Shown piece after piece: positions 42,633-50,504 of a DNA stretch of 64,000 bases. Position 1 is the first letter of the stretch, and each line of letters starts with the position of its first letter. The position numbers and the translations under genes are program-made. The notes under the pieces are model-generated. The model was not told the origin of the DNA, ran no database searches, and saw only the letters and a program-made list of their open reading frames with translations. The DNA comes from Streptomyces sp. col6 (GTDB lineage Bacteria; Actinomycetota; Actinomycetes; Streptomycetales; Streptomycetaceae), in contig NZ_RDBL01000012.1 in NCBI RefSeq assembly GCF_008042035.1, positions 62,001-126,000 of the forward strand, read 5' to 3'.

Positions 42633-42860
42633 TCAGTGGCCGCTGCGCGTCAGACTCGGCCGGAGCGAGCCGACCAGCTCGAAGAGCCGCGTCTCGTTGC
42701 CCGAGAGCCCCGCGCGCCGCAGTGCGCCGTCGGCCTCCTCCATGGGCGAGGTGAGCAACGGCAGATACAGCGGGGCGTCGTCCGGGTCGGAGAGAGCCGC
42801 CCGGGTGGCCTCCAGTAAACGGACATACGCCTGTGCCGCGGCGAGTTCGTCCTTGCGCAT
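42633..42860 (-). CDS. Conserved small protein, 75 aa
   Basis: A helical protein, MRKDELAAAQAYVRLLEATR then SDPDDAPLYLPLLTSPMEEADGALRRAGLSGNETRLFELVGSL. The pattern of amphipathic helices and a central Pro-rich turn look like a real small actinobacterial protein. No known motif or function. Start is the ATG at 42860. A downstream bidirectional hairpin ends both this gene and its convergent neighbour. Confidence 0.6.
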   Translation of the reverse strand: MRKDELAAAQAYVRLLEATRAALSDPDDAPLYLPLLTSPMEEADGALRRAGLSGNETRLFELVGSLRPSLTRSGH

Positions 42861-42949
42861 CTCAGCATCTCCAGGTCAGAGGATTGCGGACCCACCAGCA
42901 TCCCTCATGGGTCTGACAGTGGCCGCCGGCGACGGGCGCGGCACGGCAT

Positions 42950-43438
42950 CTATCGGCCGTCCGGCCGACCCCCGCCCGCAGGCGGCTCGACCTCAAGGAA
43001 CCGGCGGCCGCGCGGTCCCCGGTACAGCAGAGCGGTCCAGCCCAACTCCCGCAGGGCCGCCGCGCACCGGGGCAGTTCGCTCTCCTCCTCGTACGCCGCC
43101 CCGCTGCCGGACGGCCCCAGCCACTCCACCCGAACCGTGCCCCGCGAAGTCCCGGCCGCCACCCGGTATCCCTTCTCCGTCCGGCCCCCTGACGGGCCGA
43201 CGGCCGAGGCGGGCAGCCCGGCTGCTTCCAGCGCCAGCGCCACGGCCCGTACCGGACGGTGCAGTTCCCAGGGCGCGGGCACGGACTCCGGGGCGGCCCC
43301 GCCATTCGTCAGGCGCCGGATCTGCAGCAGCCCGGCGAACGCCGACCTGACCGAAGCGGCGCGCCCCCGCACCTGCCCGGGGTCCGACGGCCCGTCCCCG
43401 GTGGCCGGCTCGAACCCGCGCTCCTCCTCGCCGCCCAT
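42950..43438 (-). CDS. Hypothetical protein, 162 aa
   Basis: No family recognised. The start ATG at 43438 is supported by GGAGGGG six bases upstream, although the frame stays open to GTG codons at 43543 and 43549. The N-terminus is charged (MGGEEERGFEPATGDGPSDPG). The middle has SVRSAFAGLLQIRRLTNG and RPVRAVALALEAAGLPASAVG. The end has GTVRVEWLGPSG, EEESELPRCAAALRELGWTALLYRG and a basic/Gly tail. A mixed alpha/beta fold is suggested. Divergent from the Cys-cluster pentapeptide gene. Confidence 0.55.
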   Translation of the reverse strand: MGGEEERGFEPATGDGPSDPGQVRGRAASVRSAFAGLLQIRRLTNGGAAPESVPAPWELHRPVRAVALALEAAGLPASAVGPSGGRTEKGYRVAAGTSRGTVRVEWLGPSGSGAAYEEESELPRCAAALRELGWTALLYRGPRGRRFLEVEPPAGGGRPDGR

Positions 43439-43574
43439 CCGCAGCCCCTCCGTCACATCGCCGTACCGCACTGCTGCCAGTGTGCGCCGCCCCACCGACA
43501 ACGGGAGCCGCGCGTGGAGCCGGTAGGCTCCGGTGCTGCTCACGAACACCGCGCTCCCGGAGGATCCCCGCACC

Positions 43575-44447
43575 GTGCCCGACAACGACCGCCCGCACGG
43601 AAACGACCGGGCGCACGGCACCCCCGTCCGGGACGGAGACGGCCGGGCAGCCCTGCGTGCCGACTGCGGCAACTGCTTCGCCCTGTGCTGCGTCGCGCTC
43701 ACGCTGACACGTTCCGCGGACTTCGCCGTCAACAAGGCGGCCGGCACGCCCTGCCGCAACCTCCAGGACGACTTCCGCTGCGGCATCCACTCCCGGCTGC
43801 GCATCGAGGGCTTCCCCGGCTGCACCGTCTACGACTGCTTCGGGGCCGGCCAGAAGGTGTCGGTGGAGATCTACGGCGGCCGCGACTGGCGCGGAGACCC
43901 GGAGACCGCGCAGGAGATGTTCCAGGTCTTCCCGGTCGTCCGGCAGCTCCACGAACTGCTCTGGTATCTCACGGAGGCGGCCGCTCTGACCCCGGCCCGC
44001 CCTCTGAGCGGCGAGATACGGAAGACCCTCGACGCGACCGAGGCCCTGACGCGCCTCGACGCCTCCGCCCTGTCCGGCCTGGACGTGGCGGCACACCGGG
44101 GCGGGGTCGCCGTGCTGCTGGGACGCGTGAGCGAACTCGTACGCGCCACGGCACCCGGCCGCAAGAAGCGCAACCACCGAGGCGGCGACCTCATCGGTGC
44201 CCGCCTCAAGGGCGCCGACCTGCGGGGCGCCGACCTGCGCGGCGCCTACCTCATCGCGGCGGACCTCAGCGGCGCCGACCTGCGCCTGGCCGACCTCATC
44301 GGCGCCGACTTCCGGGACGCGGACCTGTCGGGCGCCGACCTGACCGGGGCGCTGTTCCTGACGCAGGCCCAGGTGAACGCCGCCAAGGGGAGCGGCTCCA
44401 CCCGGCTCCCGGCGTCGCTCGGCCGCCCCGCCCACTGGGCGAGCTGA
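43575..44447 (+). CDS. Cys-cluster protein with pentapeptide repeats
   Basis: A 290-residue two-part protein. The N-terminal half has a dense Cys set, CGNCFALCC (C31, C34, C38, C39), then C60, C69, C83 and C88, reminiscent of YkgJ-type metal- or FeS-binding clusters. The middle is helical (ETAQEMFQVFPVVRQLHELLWYLTEAAAL). The C-terminal part (about 200-265) is eight or so pentapeptide repeats of the A-D-L-x-G type, which fold as a right-handed beta-helix and can mimic DNA. GTG 43575 has GGAGGA upstream; GTG 43533 is an alternative. A redox- or metal-sensing protein with a DNA-mimic tail is a possibility only. Confidence 0.8.
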   Translation: MPDNDRPHGNDRAHGTPVRDGDGRAALRADCGNCFALCCVALTLTRSADFAVNKAAGTPCRNLQDDFRCGIHSRLRIEGFPGCTVYDCFGAGQKVSVEIYGGRDWRGDPETAQEMFQVFPVVRQLHELLWYLTEAAALTPARPLSGEIRKTLDATEALTRLDASALSGLDVAAHRGGVAVLLGRVSELVRATAPGRKKRNHRGGDLIGARLKGADLRGADLRGAYLIAADLSGADLRLADLIGADFRDADLSGADLTGALFLTQAQVNAAKGSGSTRLPASLGRPAHWAS

Positions 44448-44451
44448 TCCG

Positions 44452-44967
44452 TCAGCCGTCCGGCGTCTCCAGCGCGGCCTTGAGGCGTTCGAGCGTGGTG
44501 TGGATGTTGCGACGCTGGAACACGGCGAAGGTGTGGCCCCGGGTGGCCAGCCGGTCGAAGGCATTCGCCACGACGTCCGGCCAGGCCCGGCGGTCGTCGG
44601 TCCAGGTCTCCGTGACCCGGGTGCCGCCCTCCACCGCCTCGAAGCGGTACTCCCAGGTGGCGATCGGCCCGCGCAGCAACGGCCGCCGCGCACCGATCGC
44701 GTGGACCCGGAACGCGAAGCGCCGCCCCGGATCGGCCGCCGTTACCGTGCACCGGGTCGTCCAGCTCACCGGCCCGCGCTTGTTGCGGCCGTCGAAGACC
44801 ATGCCCACGTACGCCTCCCGGCGCTCCCCCCGCACCCGCGCGCCCAGGTTCTCCGGGCTCCAGCGGCCCATCGCCGTCGGGTCGCTCAACCGTTCGTACA
44901 CCTGGGACGGATCGGCGAACACGACGATGCTGTCCGACACGGACATGGTGCGGGGGGTGCGGGGCAT
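44452..44967 (-). CDS. SRPBCC (polyketide cyclase/START-like) family protein
   Basis: A 171-residue START/Bet v1-fold lipid- or ligand-binding protein. The N-terminal SVSDSIVVFADPSQVYERLSDPTAMGRWSPE is the family hallmark, followed by GMVFDGRNKRGPVSWTTRCTVTAADPGRRFAFRV, WEYRFEAVEGGTRVTETWTDDR and a long C-terminal helix NIHTTLERLKAAL. Such stand-alone proteins bind small hydrophobic molecules, but the ligand is unknown. It is convergent with the pentapeptide gene with four bases between stops, and divergent from the radical SAM gene. Confidence 0.85.
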   Translation of the reverse strand: MPRTPRTMSVSDSIVVFADPSQVYERLSDPTAMGRWSPENLGARVRGERREAYVGMVFDGRNKRGPVSWTTRCTVTAADPGRRFAFRVHAIGARRPLLRGPIATWEYRFEAVEGGTRVTETWTDDRRAWPDVVANAFDRLATRGHTFAVFQRRNIHTTLERLKAALETPDG

Positions 44968-45187
44968 GGGGCACTTCCGTTCCTCGGCCGGCTGTTGTCA
45001 CCGCTGGGCGCCGGGCCGGCCGCACGGCCGACGGGCTCCCGCACCCACACCTTACTGACGGGTCACATAGGATCCGGAACCGGGGAGTGACGCATCCGGC
45101 AGCCGGGACGAGAACGCCCCGCGGCCGTGGTTCGTTGCACAGACGTCGCATCCGGAACACGCCGACGACCGACCGAGGAGCCCGCAC

Positions 45188-46555
45188 ATGCCCAGCCGTA
45201 CCGACCCCAGCCGCACCGAGCCCGGCACCGGAGACCGCACCCGGCTCATCGAACGGCTGATGGAGCAGTTCCCGCACGTGCCGCGGGAGGCCGTCATCAA
45301 GGAGGACCTGCTGCGCGGCGGCCTGGCCTTCGACGAGTCGGCGCTCAGCGACAACGAGGACGGCGACGTCAAACCGAAGTCGTACTTCATCTTCTCGTTC
45401 GACCACGGCACCCTGCCCGAGCTGGGAGCGGCCGCGCTGCGCCGCCCGCCGGAGGAGATCGTGCTCACCGGCGGTCCGTACGAGCTGCGCCGCACCGTCG
45501 TCTCGGTCCGCGTCAATCCCGCGTCCCCGTACCGGGTCGCGGCGGACGCGGACGGGATGCTCGGGCTCTACCTCGACGGCCGTCGGATCTCCGACGTGGG
45601 CCTGCCGCCCATGCCGGACTACTACCGGCACACCCTGGCCAACGGGAAGTCCGTGATGGAGGTCGCCCCGACCATCCAGTGGGGCTACCTCGTCTACCTC
45701 ACCGTCTTCCGCGTCTGCCAGTACTTCGGTGCGAAGGAGGAGTGCCAGTACTGCGACATCAACCACAACTGGCGCCAGCACAAGGCGGCGGGCCGCCCGT
45801 ACACCGGGGTCAAGCCCGTCGAGGAGGTGCTGGAGGCGCTGGAGATCATCGACCGGTACGACACGGCGAAGACCTCCACCGCGTACACGCTGACCGGCGG
45901 CGCCATCACCTCGCACATCGGGGGCCGGGACGAGGCGGACTTCTACGGCCAGTACGCCAAGGCCATCGAGGACCGCTTCCCGGGCCGCTGGATCGGCAAG
46001 GTCGTCGCCCAGGCCCTGCCCAAGGACGACGTCCAGCGCTTCCACGACTACGGGGTGCAGATCTACCACCCCAACTACGAGGTGTGGGACCGGCGGCTGT
46101 TCGAGCTGTACTGCCCCGGCAAGGAGCGTTATGTCGGCCGGGACGAGTGGCACCGCCGCATCCTGGACTCCGCCGACGTCTTCGGCGCCCGCAACGTGAT
46201 CCCCAACTTCGTGGCCGGCGTGGAGATGGCCGAGCCGTTCGGCTTCACCACGGTGAAGGAGGCCATCGACTCCACCACCGAGGGCCTGCGCTTCTTCATG
46301 TCGCACGGCATCACCCCGCGCTTCACCACCTGGTGCCCGGAGCCGACGACTCCGCTCGGAAAGACCAACCCGGACGGGGCGCCGCTGGAGTACCACATCC
46401 GGCTGCTGGAGTCCTACCGGGCGACGATGGAGGAGTTCGGGCTCAGCTCGCCTCCCGGCTACGGTCCTCCCGGCGCCGGCAACGCCGTGTTCTCCGTGAG
46501 TTCCTTCATGGACAGCCTGCCGGCAGCCCCGGAGGACGCTCCCGAAGCGGGGTGA
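45188..46555 (+). CDS. Radical SAM protein with a non-canonical CX8CX2C cluster motif
   Basis: A 455-residue protein that I assign to the radical SAM superfamily from its layout: the Cys set VCQYFGAKEECQYCDIN, a downstream TLTGGAITSHIGG resembling the SAM-binding GGE region, and repeated barrel strands (FPGRWIGKVVAQALP, VQIYHPNYEVWDRRLFELYCPG, NVIPNFVAGVEMAEPFGF, GITPRFTTWCPEP). The three Cys are C177, C186 and C189, spacing CX8CX2C rather than CX3CX2C. About 150 residues precede the cluster and may bind a substrate. The start ATG follows GAGGAG. It stands alone. The reaction is not known. Confidence 0.78.
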   Translation: MPSRTDPSRTEPGTGDRTRLIERLMEQFPHVPREAVIKEDLLRGGLAFDESALSDNEDGDVKPKSYFIFSFDHGTLPELGAAALRRPPEEIVLTGGPYELRRTVVSVRVNPASPYRVAADADGMLGLYLDGRRISDVGLPPMPDYYRHTLANGKSVMEVAPTIQWGYLVYLTVFRVCQYFGAKEECQYCDINHNWRQHKAAGRPYTGVKPVEEVLEALEIIDRYDTAKTSTAYTLTGGAITSHIGGRDEADFYGQYAKAIEDRFPGRWIGKVVAQALPKDDVQRFHDYGVQIYHPNYEVWDRRLFELYCPGKERYVGRDEWHRRILDSADVFGARNVIPNFVAGVEMAEPFGFTTVKEAIDSTTEGLRFFMSHGITPRFTTWCPEPTTPLGKTNPDGAPLEYHIRLLESYRATMEEFGLSSPPGYGPPGAGNAVFSVSSFMDSLPAAPEDAPEAG

Positions 46556-46558
46556 GTG

Positions 46559-47443
46559 CTACGCCTCCGAGGCGAGTTCGCGCACCACGCGGGCGAAGCC
46601 CCGTACCAGTGCGGTGTCGGCGCCGTCGGCCCAGGCCAGGACCACGCGCAGGGGTTCGACGTCGGTGAGCGGCACCCAGGCCAGGTCGGGGCGCGCGTAG
46701 TAGCGGGCCATGCTCTCGGGTGCGAAGCAGATGGCGGATCCCTGCGCCACCTGCTCCAGCATCTCCTCGACGTTGTCGTTGGTCGGCCCCCATACCGGGG
46801 CCGACCCGTCGGGGCGCGGGTTGACGGCCCACCAGTCCACCCACGCGCGGGGCGCCCGCCGCGTCCACAGCAGGGGTTCGTCCCGGACCTCCAGCACGGA
46901 GATGCCGGAGCGGGAGGCCAGCGGGTGCCCGGGGGGCAGTCCGACGACGCGGGACTCGGTGTGCACCGGCTCGTATGCCAGCCCCGTCAGGTCGTTGGGC
47001 AGCCATACGAACGCCACGTCGGCCAGGCCGTCGCGCAGGGCGTCGGCCTCCTGGCCCCAGTCGTAGCGCTTGGGCGCCACCCGTACAGCCGGATGACGGC
47101 GGGCGAACTCCGCACGGGCGCGGGTGGTCAGTTCGCCCGCCCCACTCGCCTCGAACCCCACGCGCAGCACGCCGGTCTCTCCCCGTGTGTGCCGTTCGGC
47201 CGCCGCGGTGACCCGCTCGGCCTGGCGCACGGTGAGCAGCGCCTCGGCGATCACATCGCGCCCCGCAGGGGTGGCCGACACCCCGCCCGCATGGCGGTCG
47301 AAGAGCTTCACCCCGAGTTCGGACTCCAGACCCTTGAGGGCGTACGAGAGAGCGGGCTGGCTGACGAACAGCCTGCGGGCGGCCCGGCCCAGGTTCTCCT
47401 CCTCCGCTATCACCGTGAGGTAGTGCAGCTGACGCAGTTCCAT
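46559..47443 (-). CDS. LysR-family regulator divergent from an SDR gene
   Basis: A 294-residue LysR-type activator/repressor. The N-terminal wHTH (1-60) is MELRQLHYLTVIAEEENLGRAARRLFVSQPALSYALKGLESELGVKLFDR. The C-terminal co-inducer domain spans about 90-290. ATG 47443 begins the standard LysR N-terminus; the open frame upstream is antisense to the SDR gene. The 115-base divergent gap holds a T-N11-A dyad. It very probably controls the adjacent short-chain dehydrogenase. Confidence 0.9.
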   Translation of the reverse strand: MELRQLHYLTVIAEEENLGRAARRLFVSQPALSYALKGLESELGVKLFDRHAGGVSATPAGRDVIAEALLTVRQAERVTAAAERHTRGETGVLRVGFEASGAGELTTRARAEFARRHPAVRVAPKRYDWGQEADALRDGLADVAFVWLPNDLTGLAYEPVHTESRVVGLPPGHPLASRSGISVLEVRDEPLLWTRRAPRAWVDWWAVNPRPDGSAPVWGPTNDNVEEMLEQVAQGSAICFAPESMARYYARPDLAWVPLTDVEPLRVVLAWADGADTALVRGFARVVRELASEA

Positions 47444-47452
47444 GGCCCGATC

Positions 47453-47467
47453 ATAAGTCGTCTTTAT
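47453..47467. promoter_or_regulatory. LysR-type T-N11-A box
   Basis: ATAA-GTCGTCT-TTAT (47453-47467) has inverted ATAA/TTAT ends and satisfies T-N11-A. It lies 10 bases from the LysR start in the LysR/SDR divergent gap. Confidence 0.55.
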
Positions 47468-47558
47468 CGCTCCGAAGAATCCATGTCTTGGACCGTTCAT
47501 GTGCGCGGGTGACATAAATGGATCACCGCAACGCGCCGACGAAAAGACGGAGTTGGAC

Positions 47559-48431
47559 ATGAACACCGCACCCACCGCCCCCGCCCGTGACAACGCCCAG
47601 GGCCGCGTCTGGCTGATCACCGGAGCCTCCTCCGGCTTCGGCCGCTCCATTGCCGCGGCCGCCCTCGCCGCCGGGGACACCGTCGTCGCCACGGCCCGCC
47701 GGCCCGAGGCGCTCGACGACCTTGTCGCCGCCCACCCCGACCGCGCCGTCGCCGTCCAGCTCGACGTCACCGACACCGCCCGCATCGCGGACGTTGTGGC
47801 GGACACCGTGCTCTGGTACGGACGGATCGACGTGGTCGTGAACAACGCCGGCATGGGGCTCGTCGGCGCGGTCGAGGAGACCAGCGACCGCGAGCTGCGC
47901 GACCTGATGGACCTGCACTTCTTCGGGCCCGCGGCGCTCGTGCGGGCCGTGCTGCCGCACATGCGCCGCAACGGCTCGGGCGCCGTGGTCCAGATGAGCA
48001 GCATGGGCGGCCGGTTCACGTTCCCCGGCGTCGGGGGCTACTCGGCGACGAAGTTCGCCCTGGAGGGCCTGTCCGAGGCGCTGGCCGCCGAGGTGGCCCC
48101 GCACGGCATCAAGGTCCTCATCGTCGAACCCGGCTCCTTCCGCACCGGCTTCGCGGGCGGCGGCGCCCTGCGGCAGTCCGCGCCGCTGGACGCCTACGCG
48201 GACAGCGTCGGCCCGGTCCGCAGCGGCCTGCCCGACTCGGACGGCAAGCAGGAGGGCGACCCCGACAAGGCCGCGGCTGCCATCCTCACCGCGCTGGCCG
48301 CCGAGGACACCCCGCTGCGGCTGCCGCTCGGCAACGACGCGACGGACGCCGTGCTGGGCGCGCTCGACGCCTCGCGCGCCGAAGTGCTGGCCTGGGAGAA
48401 GGTCAGCCGCTCCACCGGATTCGACGACTGA
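47559..48431 (+). CDS. Short-chain dehydrogenase/reductase
   Basis: A classical NAD(P)-dependent SDR of 290 residues. The cofactor motif is TGASSGFG (about 21-28), NNAGMG follows at about 96, and the active-site triad is Ser (VVQMSSMGG), Tyr and Lys (GYSATKFALEG). The long C-terminal part (GSFRTGFAGGGALRQSAPLDAYADSVG) resembles the oxidoreductase/ketoreductase group that acts on small ketones or alcohols. ATG 47559 follows GGAG eight bases upstream. It is divergent from a LysR regulator, which likely induces it in the presence of its substrate. Confidence 0.9.
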   Translation: MNTAPTAPARDNAQGRVWLITGASSGFGRSIAAAALAAGDTVVATARRPEALDDLVAAHPDRAVAVQLDVTDTARIADVVADTVLWYGRIDVVVNNAGMGLVGAVEETSDRELRDLMDLHFFGPAALVRAVLPHMRRNGSGAVVQMSSMGGRFTFPGVGGYSATKFALEGLSEALAAEVAPHGIKVLIVEPGSFRTGFAGGGALRQSAPLDAYADSVGPVRSGLPDSDGKQEGDPDKAAAAILTALAAEDTPLRLPLGNDATDAVLGALDASRAEVLAWEKVSRSTGFDD

Positions 48432-48454
48432 CCCGCCGCGGGCGCGTACGGATC

Positions 48455-48496
48455 TGCGTGTGTGTGCCGGAGCGCGCGCCCCGGCACACACGCGCA
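48455..48496 (+). terminator. Hairpin terminator after the SDR gene
   Basis: Arms TGCGTGTGTGTGCCGG (48455-48470) and CCGGCACACACGCGCA (48481-48496) form a 16-bp stem with one wobble, loop AGCGCGCGCC, 23 bases after the stop. Confidence 0.6.
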
Positions 48497-48578
48497 TTCG
48501 TGCTTCCGATGGGGGTGGAACGCATGCGGGAGGGGAAGGTAAGCGGAAGAGAGCCAGCCATTTGTAAAGGCGGTGCCC

Positions 48579-49130
48579 ATGCTGCACGGTGTCGATGTCA
48601 GCGCCCATCAGTCCTCGTTCGACGCGGACGGACTCGACTTCGTCTTCATCAAGGCGACCGAGGGCCGGTCGTACGTCAACCCACGCCTGACCGACCAGAC
48701 CAAACGGGCTCGCGACGCGGACTGTGTCGTCGGCTTCTACCACTTCCTGTGGCCGGGCAACATCGCGGCGCAGGCCGAGTACTTCCTGAGCAAGGCCCCC
48801 GAGAAGGCCGGTGACCTTCTCGCCGTGGACTGGGAACAGAACGGCGAGGGCACCCGGCCGAGCAACGCGGAGAAGGACCGTTTCATCCGCGAGGTCAAAC
48901 GGCTGCGGCCGCACCATCGCGTCCTGCTCTACTGCAACCGCTACTTCTGGCTGAACCACGACACCACGTCGTACGCCGGGGACGGCCTGTGGATCGCCGA
49001 CTACGTGAAGGCCGGCAAGCCGCGCATCAAGGCGGCCTGGCGCATTCACCAGTACACCGACCAGCCGCTCGACAAGGACGTCGCCGACTTCTCCTCGCGC
49101 TCGGCCATGCGCGCCTGGGCGCGGAAGTGA
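48579..49130 (+). CDS. GH25 lysozyme-like protein without a signal peptide
   Basis: A family-25 muramidase fold of 183 residues. LHGVDVSAHQ supplies Asp6, FVFIKATEG is the second strand, VVGFYHFLWP the third, and LLAVDWEQN supplies the D84-x-E86 pair. LLYCNRYFW and GLWIADYVKAGKPRIKAAWRIHQYTDQPLDKDVADF follow. All catalytic landmarks are present, so it should cleave the MurNAc-GlcNAc bond. Unusually, the protein starts directly at the first barrel strand with no secretion signal. The ATG at 48579 follows AAAGGCGG; a GTG at 48573 adds only two residues. It may be exported by another route or released by lysis. Confidence 0.85.
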   Translation: MLHGVDVSAHQSSFDADGLDFVFIKATEGRSYVNPRLTDQTKRARDADCVVGFYHFLWPGNIAAQAEYFLSKAPEKAGDLLAVDWEQNGEGTRPSNAEKDRFIREVKRLRPHHRVLLYCNRYFWLNHDTTSYAGDGLWIADYVKAGKPRIKAAWRIHQYTDQPLDKDVADFSSRSAMRAWARK

Positions 49131-49146
49131 CCGCTCCGCGCACCGG

Positions 49147-49554
49147 TCAGTACGACTGCAACTCCACGAGGTTGCCCTCCGGGTCGCGTACATGGGCGGT
49201 GCGCAGTCCGGGCCCCCACTCCGGCCGGTCGCAGGCGGCTGCGGCCAACTCGGCCCCCTGCGTGAGGCAGAGCGCCAGCCCCGCGTCGACGTCGTCCACG
49301 CGGCACACGAACATCGAGCGGTCCTGAACCGGCGGCGCCTGAGCGGGCAGATGGTCCGTCCCGGCGACCGCCGCCATGGCGCGCCGGTCGAACAGCACCA
49401 GCACGCCCTGGCCTTCGACGTCCCAGTGGGCGTACGGGCCCGACGCCCCGCCACTGGCGCGTACGGCTCCGATCAGCGGCGGCAGCACGGCGTCGTAGAA
49501 GCGGAAGCAGTCGGCGAACCGGTCGACCAGCAGGCGGGGGTGCAAGGCGTCCAC
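49147..49554 (-). CDS. VOC (glyoxalase/bleomycin-resistance fold) protein
   Basis: A 135-residue vicinal-oxygen-chelate protein with two beta-alpha-beta-beta-beta modules: LHPRLLVDRFADCFRFYDAVLPPLIG, then WDVEGQGVLVLFDRR, SMFVCRVDDVDAGLALCLTQGAEL and the closing AHVRDPEGNLVELQSY with the metal-ligand Glu. Such proteins bind drugs or catalyse glyoxalase- or dioxygenase-type steps; which is unclear here. GTG 49554 follows GAAGGA. It is divergent from a MarR regulator with a 10-bp palindrome between, so it is probably the regulated target. Confidence 0.85.
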   Translation of the reverse strand: MDALHPRLLVDRFADCFRFYDAVLPPLIGAVRASGGASGPYAHWDVEGQGVLVLFDRRAMAAVAGTDHLPAQAPPVQDRSMFVCRVDDVDAGLALCLTQGAELAAAACDRPEWGPGLRTAHVRDPEGNLVELQSY

Positions 49555-49570
49555 AACGAGTCCTTCAGTA

Positions 49571-49580
49571 GGTGTACACC
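49571..49580. promoter_or_regulatory. Palindrome GGTGTACACC between VOC and MarR genes
   Basis: A perfect 10-bp palindrome in the 56-base divergent gap; a related GATATACAC half-site follows at 49601-49609. A likely operator for the MarR protein. Confidence 0.5.
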
Positions 49581-49610
49581 CATCATTGGGTTGGCCCTAC
49601 GATATACACG

Positions 49611-50072
49611 ATGAACGAGACTCCGCCCAGCCTCCTGGGAATGACGACCTACCTCATGTCCAAGACCGGCAAGGCGGCTCGCGGCCGGCTCGCGGACCGG
49701 CTGGCCGAACGAGGTCTTCGGCTCTGGCACATGGCGGTCCTCGCCGCCCTGGCCGACTTCGGCCCGCATGTGCAGCGGGAGATCGCCGCGCGGCTCTCGA
49801 TCGACCGCAGCGACGTCGTGAAGATCGTGGACGGGCTCGGTGCGGCCGGCCTGGTGGAGCGCGCCCGTGACACCGCCGACCGGCGCCGTGTCACGGTCAC
49901 GGTCACCCCGGCGGGCCGTGCGCTGCTGGAAGACCTCGAATCCGAGGCGGTGGCCGTGCAGGAGGAGGTGCTGACGCCGCTGAACGCCCGCGAACGCGCC
50001 CAGTTGACCGCCCTGTTGCTCCGCGTGCACGAAGGGCTGCGGGAGACCGGCCAGGTGCGGCCAGGTCGCTGA
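49611..50072 (+). CDS. MarR-family regulator divergent from the VOC gene
   Basis: A 153-residue winged-helix regulator: GMTTYLMSKTGKAARGRLADRLAERGLRLWHMAVLAALADFG, HTH VQREIAARLSIDRSDVVKIVDGLGAAGLVERARDTADRRRVTVTVTPAGRALL and a C-terminal dimer helix. The ATG at 49611 has no ribosome site (GATATACACG directly precedes it), so the transcript may be leaderless, starting at or near the AUG. A longer frame from 49572 would encode the operator and is unlikely. Confidence 0.87.
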   Translation: MNETPPSLLGMTTYLMSKTGKAARGRLADRLAERGLRLWHMAVLAALADFGPHVQREIAARLSIDRSDVVKIVDGLGAAGLVERARDTADRRRVTVTVTPAGRALLEDLESEAVAVQEEVLTPLNARERAQLTALLLRVHEGLRETGQVRPGR

Positions 50073-50089
50073 CCGATTCGGCGCGCCGG

Positions 50090-50377
50090 GTGCGGCAGAC
50101 TTCTCCGGTGACCACAGCCGCGGCCCAGCCGCCTCGTGACCGTGCGCTCGGGCGCGGTATCTCCACCCTCATTCCGCAGGCCGCGCCCGCCACGCCTGCC
50201 GAACAGGCCGCCGCCGTACTGACGGCCATGCAGTCCGTTCCGGTGCGCGTCGGCGTACTCCAAGCGGCGGTCGTGCTGCTGGAGGAGCGGGTGCGCGCCA
50301 CCGACGACGAAGCGGAACGGGCGGCGGCGGCGACCACTGTGGCCATGCTCCGCGGCGCCATCGGCCAGGCCGGCTGA
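50090..50377 (+). CDS. Small protein with a ParB N-terminus-like motif, up to 95 aa
   Basis: A small protein with RDRALGRGISTLIPQAAPATP near the N-terminus, closely resembling the LGRGLxxLI peptide with which chromosomal ParB proteins contact ParA. The rest (AEQAAAVLTAMQSVPVRVGVLQAAVVLLEERVRATDDEAERAAAATTVAMLRGAI) is helical with no ParB box or HTH. The start is uncertain: GTG at 50090 or 50108, neither with a clear ribosome site. It begins 17 bases after the MarR stop. It might bind ParA or mimic ParB, but this is inference from a nine-residue match. Confidence 0.6.
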   Translation: MRQTSPVTTAAAQPPRDRALGRGISTLIPQAAPATPAEQAAAVLTAMQSVPVRVGVLQAAVVLLEERVRATDDEAERAAAATTVAMLRGAIGQAG

Positions 50378-50440
50378 CCGCCTCCGCGATCACTCCCGGC
50401 GAATTCCCTTCGCGCAGGCATCCGGAGTGAGCCATCCTGA

Positions 50441-50468
50441 TCACCGCTCCCGCGCCCGGGAGCGGTGA
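50441..50468 (+). terminator. Hairpin terminator
   Basis: Arms TCACCGCTCCCG (50441-50452) and CGGGAGCGGTGA (50457-50468), loop CGCC, between the small ParB-like gene and the esterase gene. Confidence 0.6.
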
Positions 50469-50504
50469 GCGAAGGGCAGTGGGAACGCGTTGAGGAACAG
50501 CGGT

